Shown one piece after another: positions 17,127 to 25,617 of a DNA stretch of 55,788 nt. The number at the start of each line of letters is the position of its first letter. Position 1 is the first letter of the stretch. The notes beneath the pieces were generated by a model that was given only the letters and a program-made list of their open reading frames with translations, searched no databases and was not told the DNA's origin. Source of the stretch: Fidelibacterota bacterium (GTDB lineage Bacteria; Fidelibacterota; UBA2242); NCBI GenBank assembly GCA_011046365.1, contig DSAS01000024.1, positions 1-55,788 on the forward strand, read 5' to 3'. Position numbers and translations under genes: made by a program.

Positions 17127-18495
17127 CCTGAAAAAAATGCACTTTATCGGAATTGGCGGCATCGGTATGAGCGGTCTGGCGGAGCTTTTAAACCACTGGG
17201 GATACACTGTCAGCGGTTCCGATATTAATTATTCAGACAATATTCTGCGGCTTGAAAAGAGTGGCATCCGTATATTTATCGGACATCATCCAAAAAATCT
17301 GAAGGACGCAGATGTCGTCATCTATACCTCCGCCGTAAGTTCCGACAATCCGGAGCTGTCGAAAGCCCGCAAGCTGGGCATCCCCACCATCAAGCGAGCT
17401 AAAATGCTTGGCGAAATACTCCGCATCCGACCAAACAGTATCGCTGTCTCCGGTACCCACGGGAAAACCACCACTACATCATTGATCGGTCATATCTTCA
17501 CCGAAGCCGGTTGCGACCCACTGATCATATCCGGCGGTGTGATTCAAAAGCTGAATTCCAACGTCCGCAGCGGCAACGGTGATACCATTATTCTGGAAGC
17601 CGACGAATACGATCAATCATTCCTGCAACTCTATCCCACCCACATTGTAATCACCACAATTGACGAGGAACATCTGGAAATTTACAGCGATATGGACAAT
17701 CTGAAGGTGAAATTCACGGAGTTCGCCAACCGGGTGCCCTTTTATGGTAAAGTAATAGCCAATGAAGACGATGCGCACGTGAAGGAAATTTTACCCGAGA
17801 TCACGGTCCCTCTTCTCACCTATTCACTAAAAAGAGAAGCCGATCTACAGGTAAAAAATATCACCCTGCAACAGTCTCACAGCACCTTCAATGTTTATCG
17901 TAATGGTAACCAACTGGGAACGATCAGCCTGCCATTACCCGGTCGGCATAACATTCAGAACTGTTTAGCAGCAATCCTGATCAGTATGGAATACGAACTC
18001 CCTTTCAAAACCATTCAGCAGGCGATTGAGACATTCCGTGGAGTCCAGAGACGCTTTGAAATAGTTTACCAAAGCGAAGACCTGGTACTGGTTGATGATT
18101 ACGCCCACCATCCCGGTGAAATCAAGGCAACCCTACAAGCCGCCCGCCTGGGTTGGAAACGGCGCATAGTGGCTATTTTTCAGCCTCATCTCTATAGCCG
18201 GACACAAAAACTATACAAACGCTTCGCCGAGGAGCTGGAGCACGCTGACGTGCTTATTATCCTCGATGTCTATCCGGCGCGTGAAAAACCGGTACCCGGC
18301 GTATCCGGTCAGCTGATCGAAGGTATTCTCCGGACCAAGGGAATGTCAAATGTCCATTATGTGCACAAACTTGCCGAGGTGCCGAATCTGATTAAGTCAC
18401 TCTACAAACCCGGCGATATGATTATTACCCTCGGCGCCGGGAATGTCAATACTATTATAAAAACAATTAAACAGGATTTAACAACCGGTGGATAA
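17116..18495 (+). CDS. murC: UDP-MurNAc:L-alanine ligase MurC
   Basis: First Mur ligase of the pathway, 459 residues, adding L-alanine to UDP-MurNAc. Visible are the N-terminal HFIGIGGIGMSGLAEL (about 9-24), GYTVSGSDI, the P-loop SGTHGKTTTT (about 113-122), EADEYDQSFL, DDYAHHPGE (about 331-339) and FQPHLYSRT. The ATG at 17116 is chosen; a GTG one codon earlier is possible. It overlaps murG. In many proteobacteria murB and ddl follow, but here a 159-base spacer with unusual properties leads straight to ftsQ. Bacteroidetes clusters also go from murC to ftsQ. Confidence 0.96.
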   Translation: MFGNLKKMHFIGIGGIGMSGLAELLNHWGYTVSGSDINYSDNILRLEKSGIRIFIGHHPKNLKDADVVIYTSAVSSDNPELSKARKLGIPTIKRAKMLGEILRIRPNSIAVSGTHGKTTTTSLIGHIFTEAGCDPLIISGGVIQKLNSNVRSGNGDTIILEADEYDQSFLQLYPTHIVITTIDEEHLEIYSDMDNLKVKFTEFANRVPFYGKVIANEDDAHVKEILPEITVPLLTYSLKREADLQVKNITLQQSHSTFNVYRNGNQLGTISLPLPGRHNIQNCLAAILISMEYELPFKTIQQAIETFRGVQRRFEIVYQSEDLVLVDDYAHHPGEIKATLQAARLGWKRRIVAIFQPHLYSRTQKLYKRFAEELEHADVLIILDVYPAREKPVPGVSGQLIEGILRTKGMSNVHYVHKLAEVPNLIKSLYKPGDMIITLGAGNVNTIIKTIKQDLTTGG

Positions 18496-18658
18496 ATTGA
18501 GTATTAGATCAACTGACAGGTTTACATCAGGGTTCTCAGGCTTTTTGGGGGGCGACCATAAAGGCAGCTGGCTCTATGGTTCGGACGATCGGACCGAATC
18601 CCTTATGGTTTATATTGAGAACCCTGATTTGCCTGTTAAGGACAGTTACAGACAATGA
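18488..18658 (+). CDS. Possible 56-residue small protein between murC and ftsQ
   Basis: An open frame fills the whole murC-ftsQ spacer. It opens at GTG 18488, eight bases inside murC (an in-frame TTG at 18497 is an alternative), and its TGA at 18656-18658 overlaps the ftsQ ATG at 18655 in the ATGA arrangement used at other junctions of this operon. The product is polar, Gly/Ser/Asp-rich and without a membrane helix or known motif (it includes GSWLYGSDDRTESLMVY). No Shine-Dalgarno sequence is evident. The same bases form an extensive inverted repeat, so the open frame may be fortuitous and the RNA structure the real feature. Function unknown. Confidence 0.35.
   Translation: MDKLSIRSTDRFTSGFSGFLGGDHKGSWLYGSDDRTESLMVYIENPDLPVKDSYRQ
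18511..18647 (+). repeat. Nested inverted repeats, likely folded RNA or palindromic element, between murC and ftsQ
   Basis: Three nested stems can be drawn by eye. Outer: AACTGACAGG (18511-18520) plus ATCAGGGTTCTCA (18526-18538) pair with TGAGAACCCTGAT (18616-18628), CCTGT (18632-18636) and CAGTT (18643-18647), leaving one internal loop and one 6-base bulge. Middle: ACCATAA (18555-18561) with TTATGGT (18603-18609), extended by GG/CC. Inner: GG-TTCGG (18578-18584) with CCGAA-T-CC (18594-18601), loop of 9. No T-run follows, so it is not a standard terminator. It could be a leader or attenuator for ftsQAZ, a processing site, or an inserted palindromic repeat. No second copy was noticed in the window. 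Confidence 0.7.
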
Positions 18659-19437
18659 AAACCACAGAAGAAACCAAATATCCGGTAATTAAACTGATTT
18701 TTCGACTGCTTTTCGGGTTGGGATCATTGACCAGCTTCGTTTTCCTGATTTATGGCGCCATTTCCTGGTGCAATTACATTGATCTTTTTAAAGTAAGCGC
18801 AATCAATATCCAGGGCATTTCGATTTTAACGGAAAACGATATTCTCCAGATGGCTGATATCGGTCTTGATATTCATATTCAGTCGCTGGATCCGGCAACC
18901 ATTCAAGCCCGACTTGAACAAAATCCATATATCAAAGCCGCCGCCGTGAGCAAAGCCTATCCCAACCAGGTCAATATTCTCATCAGCGAACGAATACCCA
19001 TTTGCTACATCCATCACAAAGAACTCTTTCTCGTTGACGCTGAGGGTATTGTATTACCCATCCCCAAACAGCCGCTGGGCAGCAATCCACCGGTGATTTC
19101 CGGTTTTGACGATGACTCACTGGACTACCTGCCCGGCTACTATGTGCCCAATCAAAAATTACGGGATATTGTTGAGATTGTTCATGCGACTCTCATATCT
19201 GCACCGGAGCTCTATGCCGAAATATCGGAAATGCATTATTGGGAGAACGGCAATTTTATTTTATATACAGTCAACAGTGGCACACCCATCTATCTGGGTA
19301 ACGGTAATTTGCCCGATCAGCTCAGTATTTTGGCAAATTTTCAAAACCGGTTAAACGGCAGACGCAATTTAAGCGATTATCAATATCTTGATCTTCGCTG
19401 GAATAAACAGATCGTTGTAAAAGAAAGACGTTCATAG
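18655..19437 (+). CDS. ftsQ: Cell division protein FtsQ/DivIB
   Basis: Bitopic division protein of 260 residues: short cytoplasmic tail, one membrane helix (about 14-40), a POTRA domain beginning FKVSAINIQGISILTENDI (about 45-115) and a C-terminal beta domain (about 120-250). FtsQ scaffolds the divisome and binds FtsL-FtsB. Sequence conservation is low, but topology, POTRA signature (Q-x-G-x-S-x-L) and location before ftsA make the call firm. Its ATG overlaps the stop of the small open frame upstream. Confidence 0.92.
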   Translation: MKTTEETKYPVIKLIFRLLFGLGSLTSFVFLIYGAISWCNYIDLFKVSAINIQGISILTENDILQMADIGLDIHIQSLDPATIQARLEQNPYIKAAAVSKAYPNQVNILISERIPICYIHHKELFLVDAEGIVLPIPKQPLGSNPPVISGFDDDSLDYLPGYYVPNQKLRDIVEIVHATLISAPELYAEISEMHYWENGNFILYTVNSGTPIYLGNGNLPDQLSILANFQNRLNGRRNLSDYQYLDLRWNKQIVVKERRS

Positions 19438-19449
19438 GATGAAAAACCG

Positions 19450-20712
19450 ATGAGATTAAGAAATCAAACGCTTACCGGTGTTGACATCGGTACCCATAAG
19501 ACCTGTGCATTAATCGCCGAGGTAAATCCCGAAACGGGAAATCCGCTGATCAAGGGCTACGGATTTGTCGAGACCAGGGGCTTGAAAAGAGGCGCCGTAG
19601 TCAATATCGAGAAATTAAGTCAGACGATCAGTCAGGCGGTGAATGCCGCTGAGACCATGGCGGGAACATCCGTATCCAGCTGTTATGTCAGCATCAGCGG
19701 TGATCACATTCGCAGCATGAATACCCAGGGAATGATTGCCATCTCCCGGGACACCCGCGGCGGTATCGGCGAAGCCCGCGAAATTGAACAGGAAGACATT
19801 GATCGCGTCATTGAACATACCCGTGCCATCCCCCTGCCCGTTGATCGCCAGATTCTGCATGTAATGCCTCAGGAATTTACGGTTGACGAACAGAGCGGGA
19901 TTAAAAATCCGATCAATCTGCTAGGGAGACGACTGGAAGCCAAAGTCCACATCACAACTTACAGCACAACTGTAGCATCTAATCTGACCCGCTGTTTCAA
20001 AAACATTGATTTGACAATCAGAAACTTCATTCTCCAGTCTCTTGCGTCCTCAGTCAGTGTTTTAACGCTTGCCGAAAAAGAGGCGGGTTCTATTCTGATT
20101 GACATCGGTTCCGGCACTACCGATGTAATTGTCTACGCCGACGACGGGATTCACCATACCGGCGTTGTGAATTTTGGCGACCAACTGGTGACCAGCGATA
20201 TCGCCTATCTGCTGCGCATACCTCATGAGAATGCAGAAAATATTAAGAAAAATCACGGCTACTGCTTCACTAAAAATGTAGACCGGGAAGCAATAATTAA
20301 AATCGAAAGCATCGGAAACCGACCTGCTCGGGAGCTGCCGCTGCTGAAATTAGCCGAATATATCGAACCCAGGATGGAGGAAATCCTGCGGGAAGCCTTT
20401 ATGGAAGCGAAAAAAGCCGATGTCCCCTTCACCTCAATCCAGTCCGTCGTCATTACCGGCGGTGGTGCTCTGATAAAAGGTTGTGAAGAGCTGGCGGAGT
20501 CAATTTTTCACATGCCGGCGCGGATCGGCTTTCCGACCAACTATTCCGGGTGCGAAGAGGAATTGAATCATCCTGGCTATGCTGCCGCCATCGGAATGCT
20601 GCAGTTTGCCTTACAGGAAAAATTAAACAATCGGATAAAGCCGGCAGGTTCCGAATCATGGTTGAGCAGAATCTGGGACTGGCTGAAAAACTTAACCGAA
20701 AGCATCATGTAA
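19450..20712 (+). CDS. ftsA: Cell division actin-like ATPase FtsA
   Basis: Actin-family protein of 420 residues that tethers FtsZ to the membrane and recruits later division proteins. Motifs: VDIGTHKTCALIAE near the N-terminus (phosphate 1), the 1C domain with LHVMPQEFTVDEQ, DIGSGTTDVIVY (phosphate 2, about 217-228), VVITGGGALIKG (adenosine motif, about 334-345), and a C-terminal amphipathic tail (SRIWDWLKNLTESIM) that should bind the membrane. The end matches what FtsA needs for membrane targeting. It lies 12 bases after ftsQ and 23 before ftsZ. Confidence 0.97.
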   Translation: MRLRNQTLTGVDIGTHKTCALIAEVNPETGNPLIKGYGFVETRGLKRGAVVNIEKLSQTISQAVNAAETMAGTSVSSCYVSISGDHIRSMNTQGMIAISRDTRGGIGEAREIEQEDIDRVIEHTRAIPLPVDRQILHVMPQEFTVDEQSGIKNPINLLGRRLEAKVHITTYSTTVASNLTRCFKNIDLTIRNFILQSLASSVSVLTLAEKEAGSILIDIGSGTTDVIVYADDGIHHTGVVNFGDQLVTSDIAYLLRIPHENAENIKKNHGYCFTKNVDREAIIKIESIGNRPARELPLLKLAEYIEPRMEEILREAFMEAKKADVPFTSIQSVVITGGGALIKGCEELAESIFHMPARIGFPTNYSGCEEELNHPGYAAAIGMLQFALQEKLNNRIKPAGSESWLSRIWDWLKNLTESIM

Positions 20713-20735
20713 AAAAATTATATGTGGAGGTAAAA

Positions 20736-21944
20736 ATGTTATTTGAATTTGACGATTTAGCAAACCAGCAGGCAAAATTGAAGGTAATCGGCGTCGGCGG
20801 TGGCGGCGGCAATGCCATCAACCGGATGATCGAATCTGGATTGACCGGCGTTGATTTCATTGCGGTCAACACCGATGCCCAGGACCTGGACAACAATCTG
20901 GCACCGACCAAAGTACAGATCGGTAAAGACCTGACCCGGGGTCTGGGAGCAGGCGCCGTTAAAGAGGTAGGTAAAATGGCGATGGAAGCCGATCGCCAGC
21001 CGGTTGCCAATACCCTGAACGGCGCCGATATGGTCTTTATTACCGCCGGTATGGGTGGTGGAACCGGAACCGGTGCTTCACCCCTGATTGCCAAATTAGC
21101 AAAAGAGCAGGGTTGCTTGACTGTCGGCATCGTGACCAAACCTTTTCATTTCGAAGGACCAAAGCGGATGCAACGCGCCGAAGAAGGCATCCGCGAATTG
21201 CGTGACAATGTGGATACTCTGATCACCATCCCCAATCAGCGGCTACTGAATATTGTCGATCGGAAAACATCTATCCGACAGGCTTTTCAGACGGCGGACA
21301 GTGTCCTGTATCAGGCTACCAAGGGAATTTCCGATCTGATCAATCGCCACGGAATCATCAATCTCGACTTCGCCGATGTCAAAACTATTATGAAAAACAT
21401 GGGCGATGCCATTATGGGTACTGGTCTGGCAACCGGTGACGAACGAGCCGTCCTGGCTGCCCAGCAGGCGATCTCCAGTCCGCTGTTGAACGATATGAAT
21501 ATCGCCGGCGCCAACGGATTACTGATTAATGTGACCGGTGGAGAAGACCTAAACCTGTTTGAGGTTGATGAAGCCTGCAAAATCATCACTGAAGAAGCCG
21601 GCAGCGATGCCGATATCATTATCGGTGCCGTGATTGACGAGAATCTGACCGATGAGATTATGATTACGATAATTGCAACGGGATTCGGTGGTAAAACAAG
21701 AACCGAGGACAATCAAAAGAGTAAATCGGTCACCATCCCTGCAAAAGAGGAAATGTTCGCTGAAGAAATCTCCTCAGTTGAGGGCAAGCGGGAATGTGAG
21801 GCAAATTCTTACGAATCCAATGAATACCGTAAACCCAATATCAAGATATCTTTTCCGGAAGATGAAAAAAGTCTGGTGGATCAGGTGACCGACATAAATG
21901 ACCGCAACATACCGGCAATCCTGCGGAAGATGATGAATAAGTAG
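20736..21944 (+). CDS. ftsZ: Cell division GTPase FtsZ
   Basis: Tubulin homologue of 402 residues that forms the Z-ring. The ATG at 20736 is fixed by TGGAGG at 20725-20730 with a 5-base gap, the clearest Shine-Dalgarno site in the cluster. Motifs: KVIGVGGGGGNAINRMI, VNTDAQDL, the tubulin signature GGGTGTGASP (about 104-113), and the T7 loop NLDFADVKTIM. After a variable linker the protein ends with the conserved tail IPAILRKMMNK, which binds FtsA. It is the last gene of the cluster and is followed by a hairpin terminator at 21973. Confidence 0.98.
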   Translation: MLFEFDDLANQQAKLKVIGVGGGGGNAINRMIESGLTGVDFIAVNTDAQDLDNNLAPTKVQIGKDLTRGLGAGAVKEVGKMAMEADRQPVANTLNGADMVFITAGMGGGTGTGASPLIAKLAKEQGCLTVGIVTKPFHFEGPKRMQRAEEGIRELRDNVDTLITIPNQRLLNIVDRKTSIRQAFQTADSVLYQATKGISDLINRHGIINLDFADVKTIMKNMGDAIMGTGLATGDERAVLAAQQAISSPLLNDMNIAGANGLLINVTGGEDLNLFEVDEACKIITEEAGSDADIIIGAVIDENLTDEIMITIIATGFGGKTRTEDNQKSKSVTIPAKEEMFAEEISSVEGKRECEANSYESNEYRKPNIKISFPEDEKSLVDQVTDINDRNIPAILRKMMNK

Positions 21945-21972
21945 TTCTCTCTCTCCACATCTGATAAAAGAA

Positions 21973-22007
21973 GAGCCCCTGTTTTCTCCCAGGGGCTCGG
22001 CTTTTCT
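21973..22007 (+). terminator. Bidirectional rho-independent terminator between ftsZ and rpmB
   Basis: GAGCCCCTG (21973-21981) and CAGGGGCTC (21990-21998) form a perfect 9-bp GC-rich stem with an 8-base loop. On the + strand GGCTTTTCT follows and ends the dcw transcript. Read on the - strand, TTCTTTTAT follows the same hairpin and would end rpmB transcription. Confidence 0.88.
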
Positions 22008-22021
22008 ATAGCGTAAATAAA

Positions 22022-22213
22022 TTAGACCGCTTTCTTCAGATTGCCCTTTTTCAGACAGGAAGTACATACTTTAGCCGTTTTGACCGAACCGTTTATTTCA
22101 ATTCTCATTTTGGTAAGGTTCGGTTCCCAGCGACGGCGCGTCTTATTATGAGCATGACTGACATTATTGCCGTAGATCGGTCTTTTACCACATATTTCAC
22201 ATACTTTCGACAT
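22022..22213 (-). CDS. rpmB: 50S ribosomal protein L28
   Basis: A basic 63-residue large-subunit ribosomal protein. It begins [29 protein letters not shown], the standard L28 start, with RRRWEPNL in the middle. Two CxxC pairs (Cys5/Cys8 and Cys50/Cys53) should bind zinc, so this is the zinc-ribbon (C+) form rather than the C- form made under zinc shortage. An AAAGGAG Shine-Dalgarno lies upstream. It converges on ftsZ and shares its terminator. Here L28 is not paired with rpmG. Confidence 0.96.
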   Translation of the reverse strand: MSKVCEICGKRPIYGNNVSHAHNKTRRRWEPNLTKMRIEINGSVKTAKVCTSCLKKGNLKKAV

Positions 22214-22325
22214 AATTTTAGACTCCTTTAAAAACCTGCGGAATTTGCAGATATTTCTTCAGAATGTCAAAGCTTTTTCAACACGTACAGCATTCTTTTA
22301 TCTGATTGATTATTCCCGCCTCAAT

Positions 22326-23321
22326 ATGCTATATTACACCGTGAAAATAACCAATCTGGAAATAAATAATTCCGTTTTCCTGGCACCAATGTCCGGCTAC
22401 ACCGATTCCTCCTTTCGTCAGCTATGCAAAAAAATGGGCGCCGGCATGGTTTATACGGAGTTTGTCAGCTCTGAAGGAATCGTCCGGGAATCGGAGAAAT
22501 CCTTCAACTATCTTAAATTTTGCACCGCCGAGCGACCAATCGGTATCCAGATGTTCGGACACAATCCGCAAGTCATGGCTGACGCAGCGGTTATCATTGA
22601 AGAACGTTATAAGCCGGATTTAATTGATCTGAATTTCGGCTGTTCAGTCAGGAAGGTTGTCAGTAAAAATGCCGGGGCAGCGTTGCTAAAAGACCTCCCG
22701 CTTCTCGAATCCATCACGAAAAGCGTGGTCCACGCGGTTCAGACACCCGTGACGGCAAAAATCCGCGCCGGCTGGAACCAGCAGTCAATTGTGGTTCAAA
22801 ATGTCGCTGAAATCCTCCAAAACGCCGGCATCGCCGGCATTACGCTTCACCCCCGCACCGCTTCCGACGGATTTCGCAACAAAGCCAATTGGACTTTGAT
22901 TGCCGAACTAAAAAAAATGGTCTCGATACCGGTCATTGGTAATGGTGATATCAGAACTCCCGAAGATGCGCTGCGAATGGAGAAAATAACCGGCTGCGAC
23001 GCCGTAATGATCGGTCGGGCAGCTATCGGCAATCCCTGGATTTTCCGGCAGATTGGGCAACTACAGCGCGGAGAACAGGGTTACACTGGACCGACTCTGG
23101 CGGAAAAAGTGGCGATGTGTCTATCGCAGATTCGGCTCGAACGGCAATTTTCCGATGATGATCACGTCAACCGGATTATGAAAAAATTCTATCGCTATTA
23201 CGTGCACGGCTTCCCCAACGCCGCTGAAATCCGGAATCGGTTAGTGAATTCAAAGTCTCTGGATCAGACAGTTGAGACACTCCAGAATTTACTGGAATCT
23301 GTTCGTGAAAAGGTGGATTAG
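22326..23321 (+). CDS. dusB: tRNA-dihydrouridine synthase (DusB-like)
   Basis: FMN-dependent enzyme reducing uridines in tRNA D-loops, 332 residues from ATG 22326. Motifs: LAPMSGYTDSSFRQL near the N-terminus (FMN binding), DLNFGCSVRKV with the catalytic Cys, AKIRAGWN, LHPRTASDGF, and IGNGDIRTPEDAL in the barrel, then a helical C-terminal domain. A GTG at 22341 is an alternative start and fits the usual family N-terminus well. TTGATT (22306-22311) and TATATT (22330-22335), 18 bases apart, would put transcription at about that GTG, implying a leaderless message. Substrate specificity (DusB versus other Dus) is by overall likeness only. Confidence 0.9.
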   Translation: MLYYTVKITNLEINNSVFLAPMSGYTDSSFRQLCKKMGAGMVYTEFVSSEGIVRESEKSFNYLKFCTAERPIGIQMFGHNPQVMADAAVIIEERYKPDLIDLNFGCSVRKVVSKNAGAALLKDLPLLESITKSVVHAVQTPVTAKIRAGWNQQSIVVQNVAEILQNAGIAGITLHPRTASDGFRNKANWTLIAELKKMVSIPVIGNGDIRTPEDALRMEKITGCDAVMIGRAAIGNPWIFRQIGQLQRGEQGYTGPTLAEKVAMCLSQIRLERQFSDDDHVNRIMKKFYRYYVHGFPNAAEIRNRLVNSKSLDQTVETLQNLLESVREKVD

Positions 23322-23340
23322 AAATATCTTTTTCTCCCGC

Positions 23341-23868
23341 TCATCGCTGTGTTTCAAACCGCTGAACGTCATCAAAGCTTAGTTGTTTTCCTGCGCGTTT
23401 CGAATTCAGGATGTAATCCAGCGTTTCTCCGGCATAATTTGCCCGGATGGCTTGTACATTGGATTGCAGCTCCACCGGTTCAACCCGCCAGAATTCGACA
23501 TACAAGGTATTGACCGACCCGATTTTGGAATTAAATGTTCTTTGCAGTGTAACCGGCTGCCGAGGATAATCAATTTCCAAATCCACCACAAAAACACCTT
23601 CGGGAACCGGATAGAGATTCCAGGAGCCGGCATTAAACCTATCACTGATAATAGTCTGTCCTTCCTGGATGATATTGACCGAAACAGCAGTCGGTTCAAA
23701 TATCTCTTTTACTTTCGAATCTTTAGGATACAGCTCGTTGTAAAACAGGGCAAAATGACCGGTTTCAATTTGCGCATCCGGCGGCGGTATATAGCTGAAG
23801 TGATGGCTGCAAAACCGCAACAGTAGCAACAAACAGAAAATGACGAGTGAATGCAGAAAGTTTTTCAT
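23341..23868 (-). CDS. Exported protein of unknown function
   Basis: A 175-residue protein not recognised. It begins with a strongly hydrophobic stretch (about 5-20), then RFCSHHF, which could be a poor lipobox (Cys21), so it may be an anchored or exported protein. The rest is predicted mainly beta with alternating hydrophobic residues (for example YVEFWRVEPVELQ) and a polar C-terminal end. It follows the M24 peptidase gene by 13 bases on the same strand and is probably the last gene of that operon. It converges with dusB across only 19 bases. Confidence 0.65.
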   Translation of the reverse strand: MKNFLHSLVIFCLLLLLRFCSHHFSYIPPPDAQIETGHFALFYNELYPKDSKVKEIFEPTAVSVNIIQEGQTIISDRFNAGSWNLYPVPEGVFVVDLEIDYPRQPVTLQRTFNSKIGSVNTLYVEFWRVEPVELQSNVQAIRANYAGETLDYILNSKRAGKQLSFDDVQRFETQR

Positions 23869-23881
23869 TACTAACGTCTTA

Positions 23882-25063
23882 CTACTTCAGTAAAAGCAAT
23901 TCCTCCTGCTCCGCACCGGCGACGACTACCTGTCTGTCCTCAGTGATAAAGACATTGATCTCGGAACGTACCGCCATCTCATCGGGCAGATAGATACCCG
24001 GCTCAATGGAAAAACAGATTCCCGGTACCAGCTGGCGGTCGTCTTTGGTTTCCAGATTGTCAATATGGACCCCATTACCATGAACCTCCCGCCCGATGGA
24101 ATGCCCGGTACGGTGTACAAAATAGTCCCCATAGCCGGCGTCAATAACCACCTGCCGGCAGACATCATCTACTTCGAATCCGTAGCAGGGTTCATTTTTT
24201 CTAAAGCGCTCACGAATAAAATCCCGGGCGGCGTTACGGGCATCCCGGACGATATTAAAAATCTGCCTATATTTTGCCGGCGGCACAGCGCCGATGAAGC
24301 CGCACCAGGTGATATCATAATAAATACCGTTGGGATCATTCTTCCGTGCCCACAGATCAATCAGCACGGTGTCACCCTGCTTAATCGTATACGTATTCTC
24401 AGGCGTCGGTTCAAAATGGGGGTCCGCCGGGTGATCATTTACGCCGACGATCGGATGATCACCATCATCGGTCAAGCCCTCCTCTTCAAACCGCCGGACA
24501 ATGTACTGCTGTACCGCATATTCGGTAATCGCTTCACCCTGTCTGATTTTTTCGGCAATCAGTGCGAATGCCTGGTCTTTGATGCGCTGAACCTTTGCAC
24601 CTGCTTCCAGATGCGCCTCGTAACCAGCCTCGTCTATTACTGCTTCAAAGGATTGCACCAAATCCGCCGAGGATACGATTTCCACACCGTAAGAACGAAT
24701 CAATTCAACCGTCCCGGCATCCACCACCGAGATATAGGGAATATTGCAGCTGGGTGAATACTGCATTGCGATTTTCCTGGCGTTCACCAGGGTTTCTCGT
24801 AACATCCGGTGCAAATCACCCCAGGAGCAGTATACCCTCTTGTCACCGGGCAGTGAATCCAGCTTTTTCGCCTCGACGGCTGATACAATCCGGACCGCCT
24901 TTCCCTGTGCCGGTACAAAGTAAAACCAGCGCCGGGTGGTAAATTTCGAAGCGTCCAGCCCCAATATCCGGTATGCCATGGCGTCTGAATGATGAAAATC
25001 ATAGAACAGCCAGCCGTCAATCTTTTTCTCAGAAATTGCCTTTTGAATTCGTTTCAAGTCCAT
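23882..25063 (-). CDS. M24-family metallopeptidase (Xaa-Pro aminopeptidase-like)
   Basis: A 393-residue pita-bread-fold peptidase. The N-terminal creatinase-like domain (about 1-150) is followed by the catalytic domain, which retains the five metal ligands of the family: Asp in VLIDLWA, Asp in YYDITWCG, His in GHSIGREVHG, Glu in SIEPGIY and Glu in RSEIN. It should therefore be an active dinuclear metal aminopeptidase or prolidase acting in the cytoplasm (no signal peptide). Exact substrate, Xaa-Pro peptide or dipeptide, cannot be told. It lies 8 bases after the isochorismatase-family gene, in one operon. Confidence 0.88.
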   Translation of the reverse strand: MDLKRIQKAISEKKIDGWLFYDFHHSDAMAYRILGLDASKFTTRRWFYFVPAQGKAVRIVSAVEAKKLDSLPGDKRVYCSWGDLHRMLRETLVNARKIAMQYSPSCNIPYISVVDAGTVELIRSYGVEIVSSADLVQSFEAVIDEAGYEAHLEAGAKVQRIKDQAFALIAEKIRQGEAITEYAVQQYIVRRFEEEGLTDDGDHPIVGVNDHPADPHFEPTPENTYTIKQGDTVLIDLWARKNDPNGIYYDITWCGFIGAVPPAKYRQIFNIVRDARNAARDFIRERFRKNEPCYGFEVDDVCRQVVIDAGYGDYFVHRTGHSIGREVHGNGVHIDNLETKDDRQLVPGICFSIEPGIYLPDEMAVRSEINVFITEDRQVVVAGAEQEELLLLK

Positions 25064-25071
25064 TAATTCAC

Positions 25072-25617
25072 CTATTTGATTATTGTTGATACTTCTTTGA
25101 ATTTTTCATGTCGGGAAGTCCGGAGCAGCTCAAACAGCGCCATTTCGGTACTGCGCAGATTTATCCCGCTCCTTTCCAGTACCCGGATCGCCAGATTTTG
25201 ATCACTTTCTCTGCGACTGGCGCTGGCGTCGGCGATCAGATAGACATCATAACCGGCTTCCAGCAAATCTTGACAGGTCTGGAAAACACAGACATGGGCT
25301 TCAATACCTGCGACCAGAATCTGTGGGCGCTGACGCTGTTTCAGAGCCTCATTAAAATCCGTATTGAGGCAGCAGGAAAAGGATTGCTTTTCAAATCGTT
25401 CCTTGTTTTTAAGTAAACCCAGAATTTCAGGAACCGTCGGTCCCAAGCCTTTGGGATACTGTTCTGTATAAATGATCGGAATATGCAACAGTTGCATACC
25501 TTTGATCAATGTAATCAAACGACCGATCAGCTGCTTTGCATCGGACATGACCGGGACCAATTTCGCCTGAACGTCAATGATTAAAAGCAGTGCCTGTTCC
25601 GGGTTCAGCTGTTTCAT
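25072..25617 (-). CDS. Isochorismatase-family cysteine hydrolase
   Basis: A 181-residue hydrolase of the isochorismatase superfamily, closest in appearance to the YcaC branch. The Asp-Lys-Cys triad is present: Asp15 in LLIIDVQ, Lys77 in FEKQSFSCC and Cys110 in GIEAHVCV. Substrates in this family range from nicotinamide to biuret and isochorismate; this one is unassigned. Its ATG overlaps the stop of a 46-residue membrane protein gene (ATGA), and it precedes the M24 peptidase gene by 8 bases. Confidence 0.88.
   Translation of the reverse strand: MKQLNPEQALLLIIDVQAKLVPVMSDAKQLIGRLITLIKGMQLLHIPIIYTEQYPKGLGPTVPEILGLLKNKERFEKQSFSCCLNTDFNEALKQRQRPQILVAGIEAHVCVFQTCQDLLEAGYDVYLIADASASRRESDQNLAIRVLERSGINLRSTEMALFELLRTSRHEKFKEVSTIIK

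Noticed and set aside
20550..20735. Extended N-terminus of ftsZ reaching into ftsA
   Set aside because: A strong TGGAGG site and the family N-terminus fix the start at 20736.
23383..24757. Long + strand open frames opposite the exported protein and M24 peptidase genes
   Set aside because: The - strand products have clear motifs and coupled starts; the + strand translations do not.
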